The translations under genes and the position numbers were made by a program. The notes under the pieces are model-generated. The model saw only the letters and a list, made by a program, of their open reading frames with translations. It did no database searches and was not told the DNA's origin. A stretch of DNA of 64,000 bases from Haloactinospora alba (lineage in GTDB: Bacteria > Actinomycetota > Actinomycetes > Streptosporangiales > Streptosporangiaceae), in NCBI RefSeq assembly GCF_006717075.1, contig NZ_VFQC01000001.1, positions 1,721,501 through 1,785,500 of the forward strand, written 5' to 3'. The first letter of the stretch is position 1; each line of letters begins with the position of its first letter. Of the stretch, positions 34,153 to 42,474 are shown piece by piece.

Positions 34153-34665
34153 ATGTTGAGGAGAACCTCCTTCGTCTCCAGTGCCATCGCCATCACCGCA
34201 GCGATGTCCATCACTCTTTCCGGTATGTCTCCGGCTTCAGCCGAGGAGATCCCAGTCATGGGAGGCCATGAGGTGATGCAGGTCGATGCACAGTCCCAGG
34301 CTTCTCCAGAAGAGGTAAACGAGATCCTCGCTCAGGAACTGACCGAGGAAGAGCTGGCCCTTATCGACGAGCATTTCGATACCGCCTCCGAAGACGAGGT
34401 CGGAACCCGGGCCTTACCCGCCGTCGTTGTCGCTGCCGCAGCCTGGTGCGCGCGTGGCGCGCTCGCCAGTGTTCCCACTACTGCCTTGACCGACCTTATT
34501 AATGGCCAGAGCTCTAGCTGGCAAACCTACGCGCAGAACGCAGCTGTGGGATGCTTGGTCGGCGAAGTCGGAGGTGTCGTATGGCGCGCGATCCCTCAGG
34601 CTGCGAAGAAGGCCGCAATCCGCGGAGTGTTTGTCTACTACTTGTCCATTCGCGGACCCCAGTAA
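34153..34665 (+). CDS. secreted bacteriocin-like peptide precursor (transposon cargo)
   Basis: 170 residues from ATG 34153, which has an aaagga site 7 nt upstream. Residues 1-30 are a Sec signal peptide: two Arg, a hydrophobic core and ASA|EE at the cleavage site. Residues 31-86 are strongly acidic (PEEVNEIL, TEEELALIDEHF) and end in VGTR. Residues 87-170 are hydrophobic and weakly basic, with Gly/Ala-rich helices, two cysteines (99 and 134), WCARGALASVP, GCLVGEVGGVVW and a PQAAKKAAIRG segment. Signal peptide, acidic propeptide and membrane-active-looking domain resemble a secreted antimicrobial peptide. This is inference from layout; no named family was recognised. It is followed 43 bp later by a membrane protein. 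Confidence 0.7.
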   Translation: MLRRTSFVSSAIAITAAMSITLSGMSPASAEEIPVMGGHEVMQVDAQSQASPEEVNEILAQELTEEELALIDEHFDTASEDEVGTRALPAVVVAAAAWCARGALASVPTTALTDLINGQSSSWQTYAQNAAVGCLVGEVGGVVWRAIPQAAKKAAIRGVFVYYLSIRGPQ

Positions 34666-34708
34666 TTATCCGCAAAAGTGGGTTATTCACCAATGCGCAA
34701 GATAAATT

Positions 34709-35068
34709 ATGGAATCCGTTGTCGCATTTCTATTCCTGATCAAAATATTATTATCTTTGGCCTTCGTTTTCTTTGGGAGGATGGGATTACGGAACAACAA
34801 AAACTATCTCGGTGATACCCCCGACCGTGTAGACTTCGACCCCGAACTTCGCAGGAAAGCGAACAAGATATTAATCATCTGGGGGTTGTGTGCCTTCGTG
34901 CTATCTCTTCCTCCTTTTCTTTGGTCCTTCAATGTCGCTTCCTCAGAGGAATCGTTCTCGATGGTCGGCCTAGCACTCCTTGTTGCGTATAGCATCATCA
35001 CTACCTCAGCACTGCTTTACCCCTTCGAACGAATTAAGAAGATAGGAAATGCGATCAACTCGCATTGA
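34709..35068 (+). CDS. three-helix membrane protein (putative immunity partner)
   Basis: 119 residues. Three hydrophobic segments are at about residues 4-24 (VVAFLFLIKILLSLAFVFFG), 52-73 (ILIIWGLCAFVLSLPPFLWSF) and 84-105 (MVGLALLVAYSIITTSALLYPF). A polar, charged loop with DFDPELRRKANK lies between the first two. No known family was recognised. It follows the secreted peptide gene on the same strand with 43 bp between them and shares its low GC and A/T-ending codons. Small multi-helix membrane proteins next to bacteriocin genes are commonly immunity proteins; that role is inferred from position and topology only. The ribosome site is weak. Confidence 0.65.
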   Translation: MESVVAFLFLIKILLSLAFVFFGRMGLRNNKNYLGDTPDRVDFDPELRRKANKILIIWGLCAFVLSLPPFLWSFNVASSEESFSMVGLALLVAYSIITTSALLYPFERIKKIGNAINSH

Positions 35069-35245
35069 CAAGTAGTTCACTCGATTTGGGGAACCCCGAC
35101 CATCTATGTTCTTTCCCATCATCAGGAGGTACCCAGCGCGGTGTCATAGCGTCGTAGCAACACCACAGTTCACAGAGGGGTGCTATGAGGGGCGACGACC
35201 GTTGATCCTGGGGGAATAAGTACCTCGACATCTCCCAGTACTGGC

Positions 35246-35365
35246 CGTATCTGACCGCTAATATCGAGGACATCAACAACCGGCCCTGGCCCTGCCTGGA
35301 CTACCTCACCCCCAAAGGAAGTCATGCAGCAGCTCCTTATCGACGGCGTTGTTTCCACGGATTAA
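35246..35365 (+). pseudogene. IS30-like transposase C-terminal scrap
   Basis: Reading ANIEDINNRPWPCLDYLTPK, then after a one-base shift MQQLLIDGVV to a TAA at 35363-35365, this resembles the end of IS30-family transposases (NNRPR...L...TP.E). No other part of an IS30 element is present. It sits between the cargo genes and tnpA, so the region has received more than one insertion. Confidence 0.4.
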
Positions 35366-35483
35366 CACCGCCCGATCCGTGAGGCACTGCTCATGGCAAG
35401 GTATTGGGGTCTGAGACTGGCAGGAAGATGTCCGCCTTCCACTGGCATGTGGGGGACGGAAGGCGGACATCCCACCGCTCAAC

Positions 35484-35618
35484 TCACACGCCAACGACAG
35501 CGCCCCAACCCGCTATCGCCTTCGTCAGACCATCAGTGTGAGCCAGGTCCTGCAGATCCTGCAGCAGCGCGCCGCAGTACGCACGGGCCGCGTCCTCATC
35601 GATAGGATTAATGACCAT
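35484..35618 (-). CDS. possible small protein, 44 residues
   Basis: From ATG 35618 it reads MVINPIDEDAARAYCGALLQ and then LQDLAHTDGLTKAIAGW, ending TGA. Codon use is reasonably GC3-biased and one amphipathic helix is predicted. No ribosome site and no recognised family. It could be a real small gene or a fragment of a lost one in the debris between cargo and tnpA. Confidence 0.25.
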   Translation of the reverse strand: MVINPIDEDAARAYCGALLQDLQDLAHTDGLTKAIAGWGAVVGV

Positions 35619-35750
35619 AGCTGGAGACTACTCATCAGTTAGCACCTGATGCTACGCCCATTACCAGCACCTCTCTATGCCAGATCCTTTTTCATAGCTC
35701 GGTGGCACAGACCTTCCCGTGCCACAGCGTCTTCGGCGGGGGCGGCCGTT

Positions 35751-38700
35751 CTACTCCTCGGTTGCTTCAGGATCGCGGAGCGGACGCAGCCCGGCCTGCA
35801 CGTCGGGTTGGGGGAAGGTGTAGGAGCCCAGGAAGTTGATGTGTTCGCAGATCAGTGGGGACAAGCGGGCGCACATGTCCTCAGTAGCGGGAAACCCGTC
35901 AGCGCGTAGCTGGTCTACGGCGGCGTCGATGTAGAGACTGTTCCACCACACCACGGCGTTGAGTGCCAATCCCAGCGATCCGAGTTGGTCTTCCAGGCCC
36001 TGGCGGTAGCGTTGGCGTAGCTCGCCGCGGTTGCCGTGGCAGATCTTGCGGGCCAGCCCGTGGCGGGCCTCGGAGGTGTTGAGCTGGGCAGTAATCATGC
36101 GCCGGTAGCTCTCGTCGTGCAGGAACTGCAGCAGGTGCAGGGTCTTGAAGATGCGGCCGTAGTGGGCGAAGGCATCGCCCAGCCCGATGGGCCGGCCGTC
36201 ACGGGAGAGCATGCGCATCAGGTCATGGGCACGCACCGCCCCGGTGGTCAGCGAGCCGGCCACGCGCAGCATGTCTTCCCAGTGGGCCCGGATCTTGTCC
36301 AGGTGGACGGTATGGCGCGACATCGTATCCAGGGGTCCGTAGTGGGCGTGGGTGTTGGTGCGCCACAACCTGGTGTCGCCCAGATCGGCGATGCGTGGGG
36401 AGAACTGGTAACCGCAGATCGCGAACAACCCGAAGACGAGATCGGAGTAGGAAGCGTTGTCGGTGACCACCCTTTCGGGTTTCTCGCCGCCGTCGCGGGC
36501 GTGGATGGCGTCCAGGATGAACAGCGAGTCGCGCAGCGTTCCGGGCACGACCACTCCACCTAGGCCCATGACCTGGTCGTTGACGACGTTGAGCCAGGTG
36601 GCGCCGCGTTTACGCAACCCGAAGTACTTCGGGTTGGCCCGCGTATGCAGGTTGTTGACCGGGACGACGAAGCGCATTCCGTCGGCCGAGGCGAGCAGTC
36701 CTCCGCCCCAGGAGTCGACGATGCCGATGTCGGATTGGGCTTCGATGAGGCGAGCGTTGGCGGCACTGATGGTCTCGGCGCGGACATAGCCCTGGTCAAC
36801 CTGGTGCAGCCGACTGCGGGTCAGAGCGGCAACGCCGGGTTTGGCCACGGGAGTCAGCCCGATGTTGCAGGCTTCAGACACCAGCAGTGCGCACAGGCTG
36901 GCGTTGAAGTCCTCCATGCGGGTCTCGGCCCCGGAGATATGGGTGAAGTCGCGGGTGAAACCGGTGCGGGCGGCCACCTCCATCAGTAGGTCGGGAAAGT
37001 CCACCCGCGGCATCATCGCCTCCACCCGGGCACGGAACTGACCCATCAGGGGCGGTTCGGCCCCAGCCCCCAGGGGGTCCATGCGCAGTTTGCCACCGTC
37101 GAACTGCACGGCAGTGTTGGTGCTCAACCCCTCCAGCACCCGGTGGTAGCCGTCCTCCAACGCCGAGGCGAGTTCAGCCAGGTGCGCGGCGGGCTCGGAT
37201 TCCAGGCCCAGTGCCGCCAGCACCGTGGGCCGTGTGTGCTCCCACTGCTGTCCGGATAGTAGGCGAGCGCGGGGATCACCCCACCGGTCACCGCCGCGAG
37301 CGAACACATCACGGCGCCGTAGCGCCTTGTGCAGGTGTTCCATGACGCACATGATGAAAGCGGTCTTGTCGATGCGCCCCGGATCCACGTTCGGGTTGGC
37401 AAAGATGGGGCGCTTCCAGGACCCTCCGGTGAGCTCGGCGTGGGCGGCGATGTCCTCAGCGCGGTAGTGCTTACGACTGCGAGCCATGGGAGCGGCGGTA
37501 CGCAACGCGTCCAGTACCGGTTGTCCTGCCTCGGTGGCATCGAACTCGATAACGTCCAGCAGTAGCTCGATGAAGCCCTGCACGGTGCGGTAGCGCTTGA
37601 CCAAGCGGGCGCGCCACTCCGCAGCGGCGTCAGCGTCGTCGGGAACTTGCTCGGCCACGGTGTTGACCGCGGTGACGAGCTTCTGACGGTCAACAACCTC
37701 CTCGATGGCGTTCCACACCTGCGGCAGTGAGACCGCCTGTTCGTGGCTGTCCTGGGATGTCGCCAGCAACACCTCCAGGGCTTGGGCCATGTTCTTGGCT
37801 GCCATGCGCAGTTCAGGCAATCTGTTCAGCTTGTCCTCGTTGCCCTCGCGCACCGACCGGTTAATCAGCTTGGAGACCATTAGCAGATTCAAGACGTCCA
37901 GGGCGTCATCCACCGAGGACGTCTCCAGGCTGCGTACCGTTGCCAGCAGGGTCGCGCTCTTGCGGTATTCGTCCAACCCACGCAGGGTCGGAGCTTTGGA
38001 CTTCAGCCCGTACTTGGCCAGAGCGTCCAGTTTGACCGCCGGAACGTCGGCGACATCGATTTGGCCCGTACCTACCGATGAGATCTCGGAGACACGGTCC
38101 AAGGCGGCGACCATGGCATGGCTTGAGGCCCGGGTCGGCTCGCTACGCAGCCGCTCCAGCTCCGAGCGTCGCCTGTCCTCGGGCACATGCAACAGCCCGG
38201 TCATGGCTGTCTGCACCGTTGTGGGGAGGCGCTGGTGCATGTTCGCATGCAGCCGGGCGTTCTCCTCCCGGCGCACGGTCGCTACCATCCGGGCCAGCAC
38301 CGTCAAGCCCGGGAGTAGCACCTTGTTCTCCACCAGATACACCACGGCCCGATCGAACAAAGTCCGCGGTCCTTCCTCAGTGGTCCACACCCGCGCGGCC
38401 AGGAACGTCCGTAGTTCTTCCTGGCCCGCCGCGAAGTCGCGATAGCCGAACGCGTCCCGGATCTCCCAGGAATGCTCATAGGCGGTCTGCTGACGCCGTC
38501 GGTATTCACCAACGCAGGCGGGATCTATGTCGAGCTGTTCGGCGACGAAAGTGATCGCTGAGGTAGGAAGGCCGGTGGGGTTGTCCGGCAGGAAGACTCC
38601 CAGCATGCGCACAGTGCCCCACTGCAGGGTCCATCCCAGCTTGGAGGCCGGCCCCCGCTTGGCCGTAGCCATGGCCCGCGCCTGACTGTCGAGGCGGAAG

Positions 38701-38786
38701 AACTGCTCCAGCTCGCTCACAGACACCTCGGCGGGGAAACGAGCGTAGCGGGCGATCTGTTCATCGGAGAGAAAATCATGTGGCAT
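35751..38786 (-). CDS. tnpA: Tn3-family transposase
   Basis: 1011 residues, full length for TnpA. The N-terminal DUF4158-type domain begins DFLSDEQIARYARFPAEVS. The C-terminal DDE catalytic domain has the first Asp in IVDSWGGGLLASADGMRFVVP and the second in ERVVTDNASYSDLVFGLFAI. Family landmarks include NLHTRANPKYFGLRKRGATW, RQRYRQGLEDQLGSLGLALNAVVWWN and the terminal LSPLICEHINFLGSYTF. It binds the 36-bp terminal repeats and performs replicative transposition. ATG 38786 (MPHDFLSDEQ) is used in preference to an upstream in-frame start, which would add Gly/Pro sequence. It starts 72 bp inside the right terminal repeat. Confidence 0.95.
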   Translation of the reverse strand: MPHDFLSDEQIARYARFPAEVSVSELEQFFRLDSQARAMATAKRGPASKLGWTLQWGTVRMLGVFLPDNPTGLPTSAITFVAEQLDIDPACVGEYRRRQQTAYEHSWEIRDAFGYRDFAAGQEELRTFLAARVWTTEEGPRTLFDRAVVYLVENKVLLPGLTVLARMVATVRREENARLHANMHQRLPTTVQTAMTGLLHVPEDRRRSELERLRSEPTRASSHAMVAALDRVSEISSVGTGQIDVADVPAVKLDALAKYGLKSKAPTLRGLDEYRKSATLLATVRSLETSSVDDALDVLNLLMVSKLINRSVREGNEDKLNRLPELRMAAKNMAQALEVLLATSQDSHEQAVSLPQVWNAIEEVVDRQKLVTAVNTVAEQVPDDADAAAEWRARLVKRYRTVQGFIELLLDVIEFDATEAGQPVLDALRTAAPMARSRKHYRAEDIAAHAELTGGSWKRPIFANPNVDPGRIDKTAFIMCVMEHLHKALRRRDVFARGGDRWGDPRARLLSGQQWEHTRPTVLAALGLESEPAAHLAELASALEDGYHRVLEGLSTNTAVQFDGGKLRMDPLGAGAEPPLMGQFRARVEAMMPRVDFPDLLMEVAARTGFTRDFTHISGAETRMEDFNASLCALLVSEACNIGLTPVAKPGVAALTRSRLHQVDQGYVRAETISAANARLIEAQSDIGIVDSWGGGLLASADGMRFVVPVNNLHTRANPKYFGLRKRGATWLNVVNDQVMGLGGVVVPGTLRDSLFILDAIHARDGGEKPERVVTDNASYSDLVFGLFAICGYQFSPRIADLGDTRLWRTNTHAHYGPLDTMSRHTVHLDKIRAHWEDMLRVAGSLTTGAVRAHDLMRMLSRDGRPIGLGDAFAHYGRIFKTLHLLQFLHDESYRRMITAQLNTSEARHGLARKICHGNRGELRQRYRQGLEDQLGSLGLALNAVVWWNSLYIDAAVDQLRADGFPATEDMCARLSPLICEHINFLGSYTFPQPDVQAGLRPLRDPEATEE

Positions 38787-38858
38787 GGGCCAGAACGTAG
38801 GGCCACCGCACCCGCCCATCAGGGCAGTGTCACCAAACCGCAGCCAAGATCACGGCCT

Positions 38859-38894
38859 TACCGCTAATTTCTGTACTCAGCTTCCCCAGACCCC
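38859..38894 (-). repeat. Tn3-family terminal inverted repeat, right
   Basis: 36 bp, starting TACCGCTAATTT and ending CAGACCCC on the plus strand. It is the inverse of the left end with one mismatch. Confidence 0.95.
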
Positions 38895-38899
38895 CAGAA
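38895..38899. repeat. target-site duplication, right copy
   Basis: cagaa, identical to 32102-32106, directly after the right terminal repeat. Confidence 0.9.
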
Positions 38900-38929
38900 C
38901 CGTTCTCGACTACCGATCGTTACCGTCCG

Positions 38930-39179
38930 TAAGCCGGTGAACGAAGAACCTCACGCTGTCTTTCCGCCGTGTTCCGGCCGCCCCCAGCAGGCGCGGTTGG
39001 CGCGGGAGCTGCAGGCCTTGTCTCCCCGGGCTCTGCGGGTCGTGTGCGGGAACGCTGATGCCGTCCAGGACGGTCTGGAACCGGGAGGGCCGCACCCACT
39101 GCCCATCGGTCAGGTCAAGCTGCCTCGTCAGCGCTATGGGGGCACGAGCTCCGGTGTTCAGGTTCTTCGCGGTCGATGA
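38930..39179 (-). pseudogene. degraded IS5-family transposase remnant
   Basis: On the minus strand one frame reads PIALTRQLDLTDGQWVRPSRF, then QTVLDGISVP. After a frame change it reads DKACSSRANRACWGRP. This matches the central part of IS5-group transposases (LT.GQ...F..VLDGIRVP then DKAYSSRANRAYLRRR), with Tyr-to-Cys changes, frameshifts and no ends. It lies 30 bp right of the Tn3-family insertion, so this locus has been hit by more than one element. The remaining sequence up to 39285 shows nothing recognisable. Confidence 0.55.
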
Positions 39180-39285
39180 ACCCTCTACCGGAGACCTCAC
39201 TTGCTCCACGAGCACGGCACACCCGCCACGCCGGATTTCGAGGTAGCCCCGAGGTGCCTGGTGCGACAGGCGTGACCGATGAGTA

Positions 39286-39666
39286 TCAGAGTGGGTTGAG
39301 GCGGGCCTTGAGCAGACAGAACTCGTTACCTTCGGGGTCGGCCAGGACGTGCCACTGCTCCTGTCCTGTCTGGCCGATGTCGGCCGGGCGCGCACCGAGC
39401 CCCAGAAGACGTTCGAGCTCGGCGTCCTGATCGCGGTCGGTGGGGTTGACGTCGATGTGCAGCCGGGATTTCCCCGGCTCCGGCCCATCCCTACGGCTGA
39501 GCATGATCGTCGGCTGCGGACCACCGAACCCTTCGCGCGGCCCGATCTCCAACGAGCCGTCGTACCCGCGATCGAGCACGGCGAAGTCCAGGACCTCGCA
39601 CCAGAACCGCGCCAGCACCTCAGGGTCGTGGCAACCGAGCACGAGCTCCCCGATACGACACGCCAT
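39286..39666 (-). CDS. VOC (glyoxalase-like) family protein
   Basis: 126 residues forming two beta-alpha-beta-beta-beta modules. IGELVLGCHDPEVLARFWCEVLDF starts module one. SRLHIDVNPTDRDQDAELERLLGLGARPAD and WHVLADPEGNEFCLLKAR are the characteristic second module, with His and Glu metal-ligand positions. Similar small proteins are annotated as glyoxalase/bleomycin-resistance-like, but function is not predictable. ATG 39666 starts at the usual place; longer in-frame extension is arginine/proline-rich and rejected. Confidence 0.8.
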   Translation of the reverse strand: MACRIGELVLGCHDPEVLARFWCEVLDFAVLDRGYDGSLEIGPREGFGGPQPTIMLSRRDGPEPGKSRLHIDVNPTDRDQDAELERLLGLGARPADIGQTGQEQWHVLADPEGNEFCLLKARLNPL

Positions 39667-40397
39667 ATAACGAAACCTGCTCTCGTCCCGGGAGCTGCCG
39701 GGGAGACCACACGCGAACCTCACGGGACCCCAGCAGTGAAACAACCCCGCGATCGTACTGGAGGAGGAGAGCACGGGGCGAAAAGATTTCAGGTCCGGCC
39801 CTGCCCGGGAAACCCACTCTGAGACACGGTCTGGTCGAGGACGCCATGTGCTGGGGTGGTGTTTCGGACGCGGACGACAGCGCCGGATGCCTGGCGCGGG
39901 TCGAACTCCGCCAGCAGAGTCTGCCGTGGGGTCTGGCCCGTGCCGCGGTGATCCCGAGGAGGGCTTGCGGCGAGGTGCGGCGCAGGTCTGCCAACTGCTG
40001 CGGGTGCCCGGTGGTGTCCAGGGCGGATTCGAGGGTGCGCGAATCTGGGGGGCGATGGTGGAGCGCCGGTGGTTGGACAATGCCCCTCCGGGTCGGTGCC
40101 GAAGTCGGAAAGCGCCCCCATGACGCCCGCTCGGCTGCCGCGAGCGGGAAGGGACACCGGAAAACGAACCGGTTGGCCCCAGGGGCGGAACCAGGTGTCG
40201 CGCCGAAGAGAAACCGGTCACCCACCACACCTCCGCACTGGCAGCACAGAGGCTCCTGCAGCGGTACCATTCCTGGACTGTGGCCCCGGGGCAACACACC
40301 CGCCACGCCACCCTCCCTCCGTCGCGTCCCAGCCAGAGGAAACCTGGCTGGAGGAGAACAACACCCCGCCGCACCACCGGAAAGGTACCGCGAGATC
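39667..40397. other. 731-bp region with no recognised gene
   Basis: Several overlapping frames exist on both strands, but all are Arg/Pro/His-rich with no family landmark and poor codon bias. A purine-rich ggaggaggagagc (39764-39776) has no start codon after it. Possibly decayed coding sequence next to the insertion hot spot. Confidence 0.35.
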
Positions 40398-40709
40398 GTG
40401 GTCGACAACGGAAACCGTCCCGACCGCAACACCAGACATCCCACGGGTATACGCGTCGTCACCGGCGTGATCGCTACTGCGTGTATCACACTGGGCCCGC
40501 TCGGCTATCTCAACGGCGTCATGGCCACCACAACCCGCGCCGCAGAGTGGTACACCCTGGGGTTCGGCGCCGCGGTCGGGCTTCCGCTCCTGGCAGCGGC
40601 GATCGCCACCGTCGCCGGTGACCGCCGTGCGGCCCTGTGGTCCCTGGCCCTGTTGGCCTGGCCAGTCGTGTTCATCATCCCGATCCACCTTCTGCTCACC
40701 GGTGCCTGA
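40398..40709 (+). CDS. small hypothetical membrane protein
   Basis: 103 residues from GTG 40398. After a polar N-terminus (DNGNRPDRNTRHPTG) three hydrophobic stretches follow: VVTGVIATACITLGPLGYL, YTLGFGAAVGLPLLAAAIATVA and AALWSLALLAWPVVFIIPIHLLL. No family recognised. It ends 29 bp before another small membrane-protein gene on the same strand, and both precede a tyrosine recombinase, suggesting one transcript. The start is uncertain. Confidence 0.5.
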   Translation: MVDNGNRPDRNTRHPTGIRVVTGVIATACITLGPLGYLNGVMATTTRAAEWYTLGFGAAVGLPLLAAAIATVAGDRRAALWSLALLAWPVVFIIPIHLLLTGA

Positions 40710-40738
40710 ACCACGCCAGGAACCGCATTGGAGGACCC

Positions 40739-41155
40739 GTGGCTCCCGAGGACAGTGACATCACCCCATCCCCAGAGACCACTCCCAAGGTCAGTCGCAC
40801 CCCGGTGGTCCTCGACGACCGCCGGCGTTGGCCGATACTCGTGTGGACGTTGGCGGCGCTGGCATGGTTCCTGGGTTCAGCCGTGTTCTTCACGCTCTAC
40901 CTGGCCGAGGGTCTGGCCATGATCAGCGCCAGTGACGTCACCGACGAAGCGCGGAGCGCGGCTGCCTGGTACCTCATCTGGTTGCTCGTCTTCGCGCTCC
41001 TGGTTCCACTGGCCGCGGCAGTGACAGCCGCCCTCGCACGCCGAAAAGCCGCAGCTGCCACGTTCACTGCCATACTGGCCCTGTCGGCGCTGTTCCTGTT
41101 CTCCCTGGCACCTCCCAGCAGCATGCTCTCCGCCATCAGCACCGCTCTGGGGTAG
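40739..41155 (+). CDS. small hypothetical membrane protein
   Basis: 138 residues from GTG 40739, which has a clear ggagg site 4 nt upstream. A polar, Pro/Ser-rich N-terminus (~35 residues) precedes three hydrophobic segments: WPILVWTLAALAWFLGSAVFFTLYLAEGL, AAWYLIWLLVFALLVPLAAAVTAAL and ATFTAILALSALFLFSLAPP. No family recognised. Topology is similar to the upstream small membrane protein, so the two may be distant paralogues or partners. Confidence 0.65.
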   Translation: MAPEDSDITPSPETTPKVSRTPVVLDDRRRWPILVWTLAALAWFLGSAVFFTLYLAEGLAMISASDVTDEARSAAAWYLIWLLVFALLVPLAAAVTAALARRKAAAATFTAILALSALFLFSLAPPSSMLSAISTALG

Positions 41156-41210
41156 CCCCGGACCGCAGGCACCGCACCACAGCCGTAGGCCCATCCGAGG
41201 AGGCTCACCC

Positions 41211-42440
41211 GTGGACGAGGACACCCCGACCGCCGACGTCGCCCAGGTTGTGCCGGCAGAGGTCCGCACCCACCTGGAACGCGGCACCCAGAGTGTGCTC
41301 GTCGACACCCAGGCGCTGGAAGCGGTACGGCAGCGCTTCGACGAGGAGCAGGCCACGGTTCTGGGGAGCTACCTCAGCTCAGCGCAGTCCCCCAACACGC
41401 TGCGCGCCTACCGCACCGACTGGGCGGCTTTCACCCTCTGGTGCGAAGCCGAACAGCGCCAGTTCCTGCCCGCCGACCCGATCGACGTCGCTGTCTACCT
41501 CGCCACCGCAGCCAGCACCCCCAGCCACGACAACCCCGACCGCTGGGCGCTGTCCCCCGCAACACTGGAACGCAAGGCAGCAGCGATCGCCGCTGTCCAC
41601 GGGGCTCACGGAGTCCCGTCCCCGACCCGGGCCGACGTCGTCCGCCTGACCCTGCGCGGAATCCGGCGTCGACGCCGCGCCCAACCCGAACGCAAACATC
41701 CGCTTCTGCTACACACCCTGGAAACGCTGCTGGAGCATCGCCCTCCCCCCGAGTATCCGGGAGGGGTGGCTCGACGCCGTGACGCGCTGCTGCTCCTCAC
41801 CGGTTTCGCCGGAGCGCTCCGCCGCAGCGAACTCGCCGCTCTCACGTTCGACGATGTCACGGTCGACACCGAGGCTTCCACGGGTGACCCGCTACTGATC
41901 GTGCGTCTCGCAGCGACGAAGACCGACCAGCAGGCGCGCCACGCCGCCCAGGTCGCTCTCCCCCGGGGGCGCCGTCCCGTCACGTGTCCCATCTGCGCGT
42001 TCGTGGACTGGGCGGAGATCGCCCGAGCCCACCACACCGGTGGCAGCTCCGCGGTGCGTGAGCTGTTGGAACGTTCTTCCTCCACCGCCGAGGGGCGGAT
42101 GCACCGATGCCACACCCACACGCGAACGGGTTTGGACGAGGGGAACCGGTACCCGTTGTTCCCGCCGGTCAACCAGCACGGTCACATCGGGCGGCACGCC
42201 ATGTCGGGGCGGGCCGTCGCCGATCTCGTCAAACGCTACGCTCGCCGTGCCGGGTTGGACCCCCGCGCCTTCAGCGGCCATTCGCTGCGTTCTGGTTTCG
42301 CCACCCAGGCGGCCCTGAGCGGAGCGGACGACCGTGCCATCATGCGTCAGGGGCGCTGGACCAACCCCAAAACCGTGCACGGTTATATCCGTACCGCCAA
42401 CCCGTTGGATGACAACGCCGTCACCCACCTGGGGCTGTGA
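41211..42440 (+). CDS. tyrosine recombinase / phage-type integrase
   Basis: 409 residues. A SAM-like N-terminal DNA-binding domain (SSAQSPNTLRAYRTDWAAFTLWC, ~55-150) precedes the catalytic domain. Active-site residues visible: Arg in GALRRSELAALTFDDV, His-x-x-Arg in GHSLRSGFATQAA and the nucleophilic Tyr in KTVHGYIRTANP. A cysteine pair (TCPICAF) and a His-rich stretch (RCHTHTRTG) form an insertion between the first Arg and the HxxR motif, perhaps a metal site. GTG 41211 follows gaggag. No att repeats or phage genes were found nearby. The next gene begins 34 bp later. Confidence 0.88.
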   Translation: MDEDTPTADVAQVVPAEVRTHLERGTQSVLVDTQALEAVRQRFDEEQATVLGSYLSSAQSPNTLRAYRTDWAAFTLWCEAEQRQFLPADPIDVAVYLATAASTPSHDNPDRWALSPATLERKAAAIAAVHGAHGVPSPTRADVVRLTLRGIRRRRRAQPERKHPLLLHTLETLLEHRPPPEYPGGVARRRDALLLLTGFAGALRRSELAALTFDDVTVDTEASTGDPLLIVRLAATKTDQQARHAAQVALPRGRRPVTCPICAFVDWAEIARAHHTGGSSAVRELLERSSSTAEGRMHRCHTHTRTGLDEGNRYPLFPPVNQHGHIGRHAMSGRAVADLVKRYARRAGLDPRAFSGHSLRSGFATQAALSGADDRAIMRQGRWTNPKTVHGYIRTANPLDDNAVTHLGL

Positions 42441-42474
42441 TGTCTTCGTGTCTGTCACATGCAACGATGGCCGG

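Larger units (their letters stand above)
32107..38894. mobile_element. complete Tn3-family transposon, 6788 bp
   Basis: Terminal inverted repeats of 36 bp (32107-32142 and 38859-38894) begin with GGGGTCTG and differ at one position. A perfect 5-bp duplication (cagaa) flanks them. Inside, from the right end, are tnpA, an IS30-like scrap, a two-gene AT-richer cargo, a nested decayed IS, a candidate res region and tnpR. tnpA and tnpR are both on the minus strand. Intact ends, full-length transposase and resolvase, and undamaged target duplication point to a relatively recent, possibly active insertion into gene-free DNA. Confidence 0.95.

Noticed and set aside
33987-34271. Frame overlapping the 5' end of the secreted peptide gene
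   Set aside because: No ribosome site and no family similarity. The overlapping frame from 34153 has a signal peptide and a good ribosome site.
39789-40157. Minus-strand frame between the VOC gene and the small membrane protein gene
   Set aside because: Pro/Arg/His-rich with no landmarks, and equally long frames occur on the other strand.
41211-42440. Prophage or ICE boundary at the tyrosine recombinase
   Set aside because: No phage structural genes, relaxase, excisionase, tRNA or direct att repeats were seen near it.
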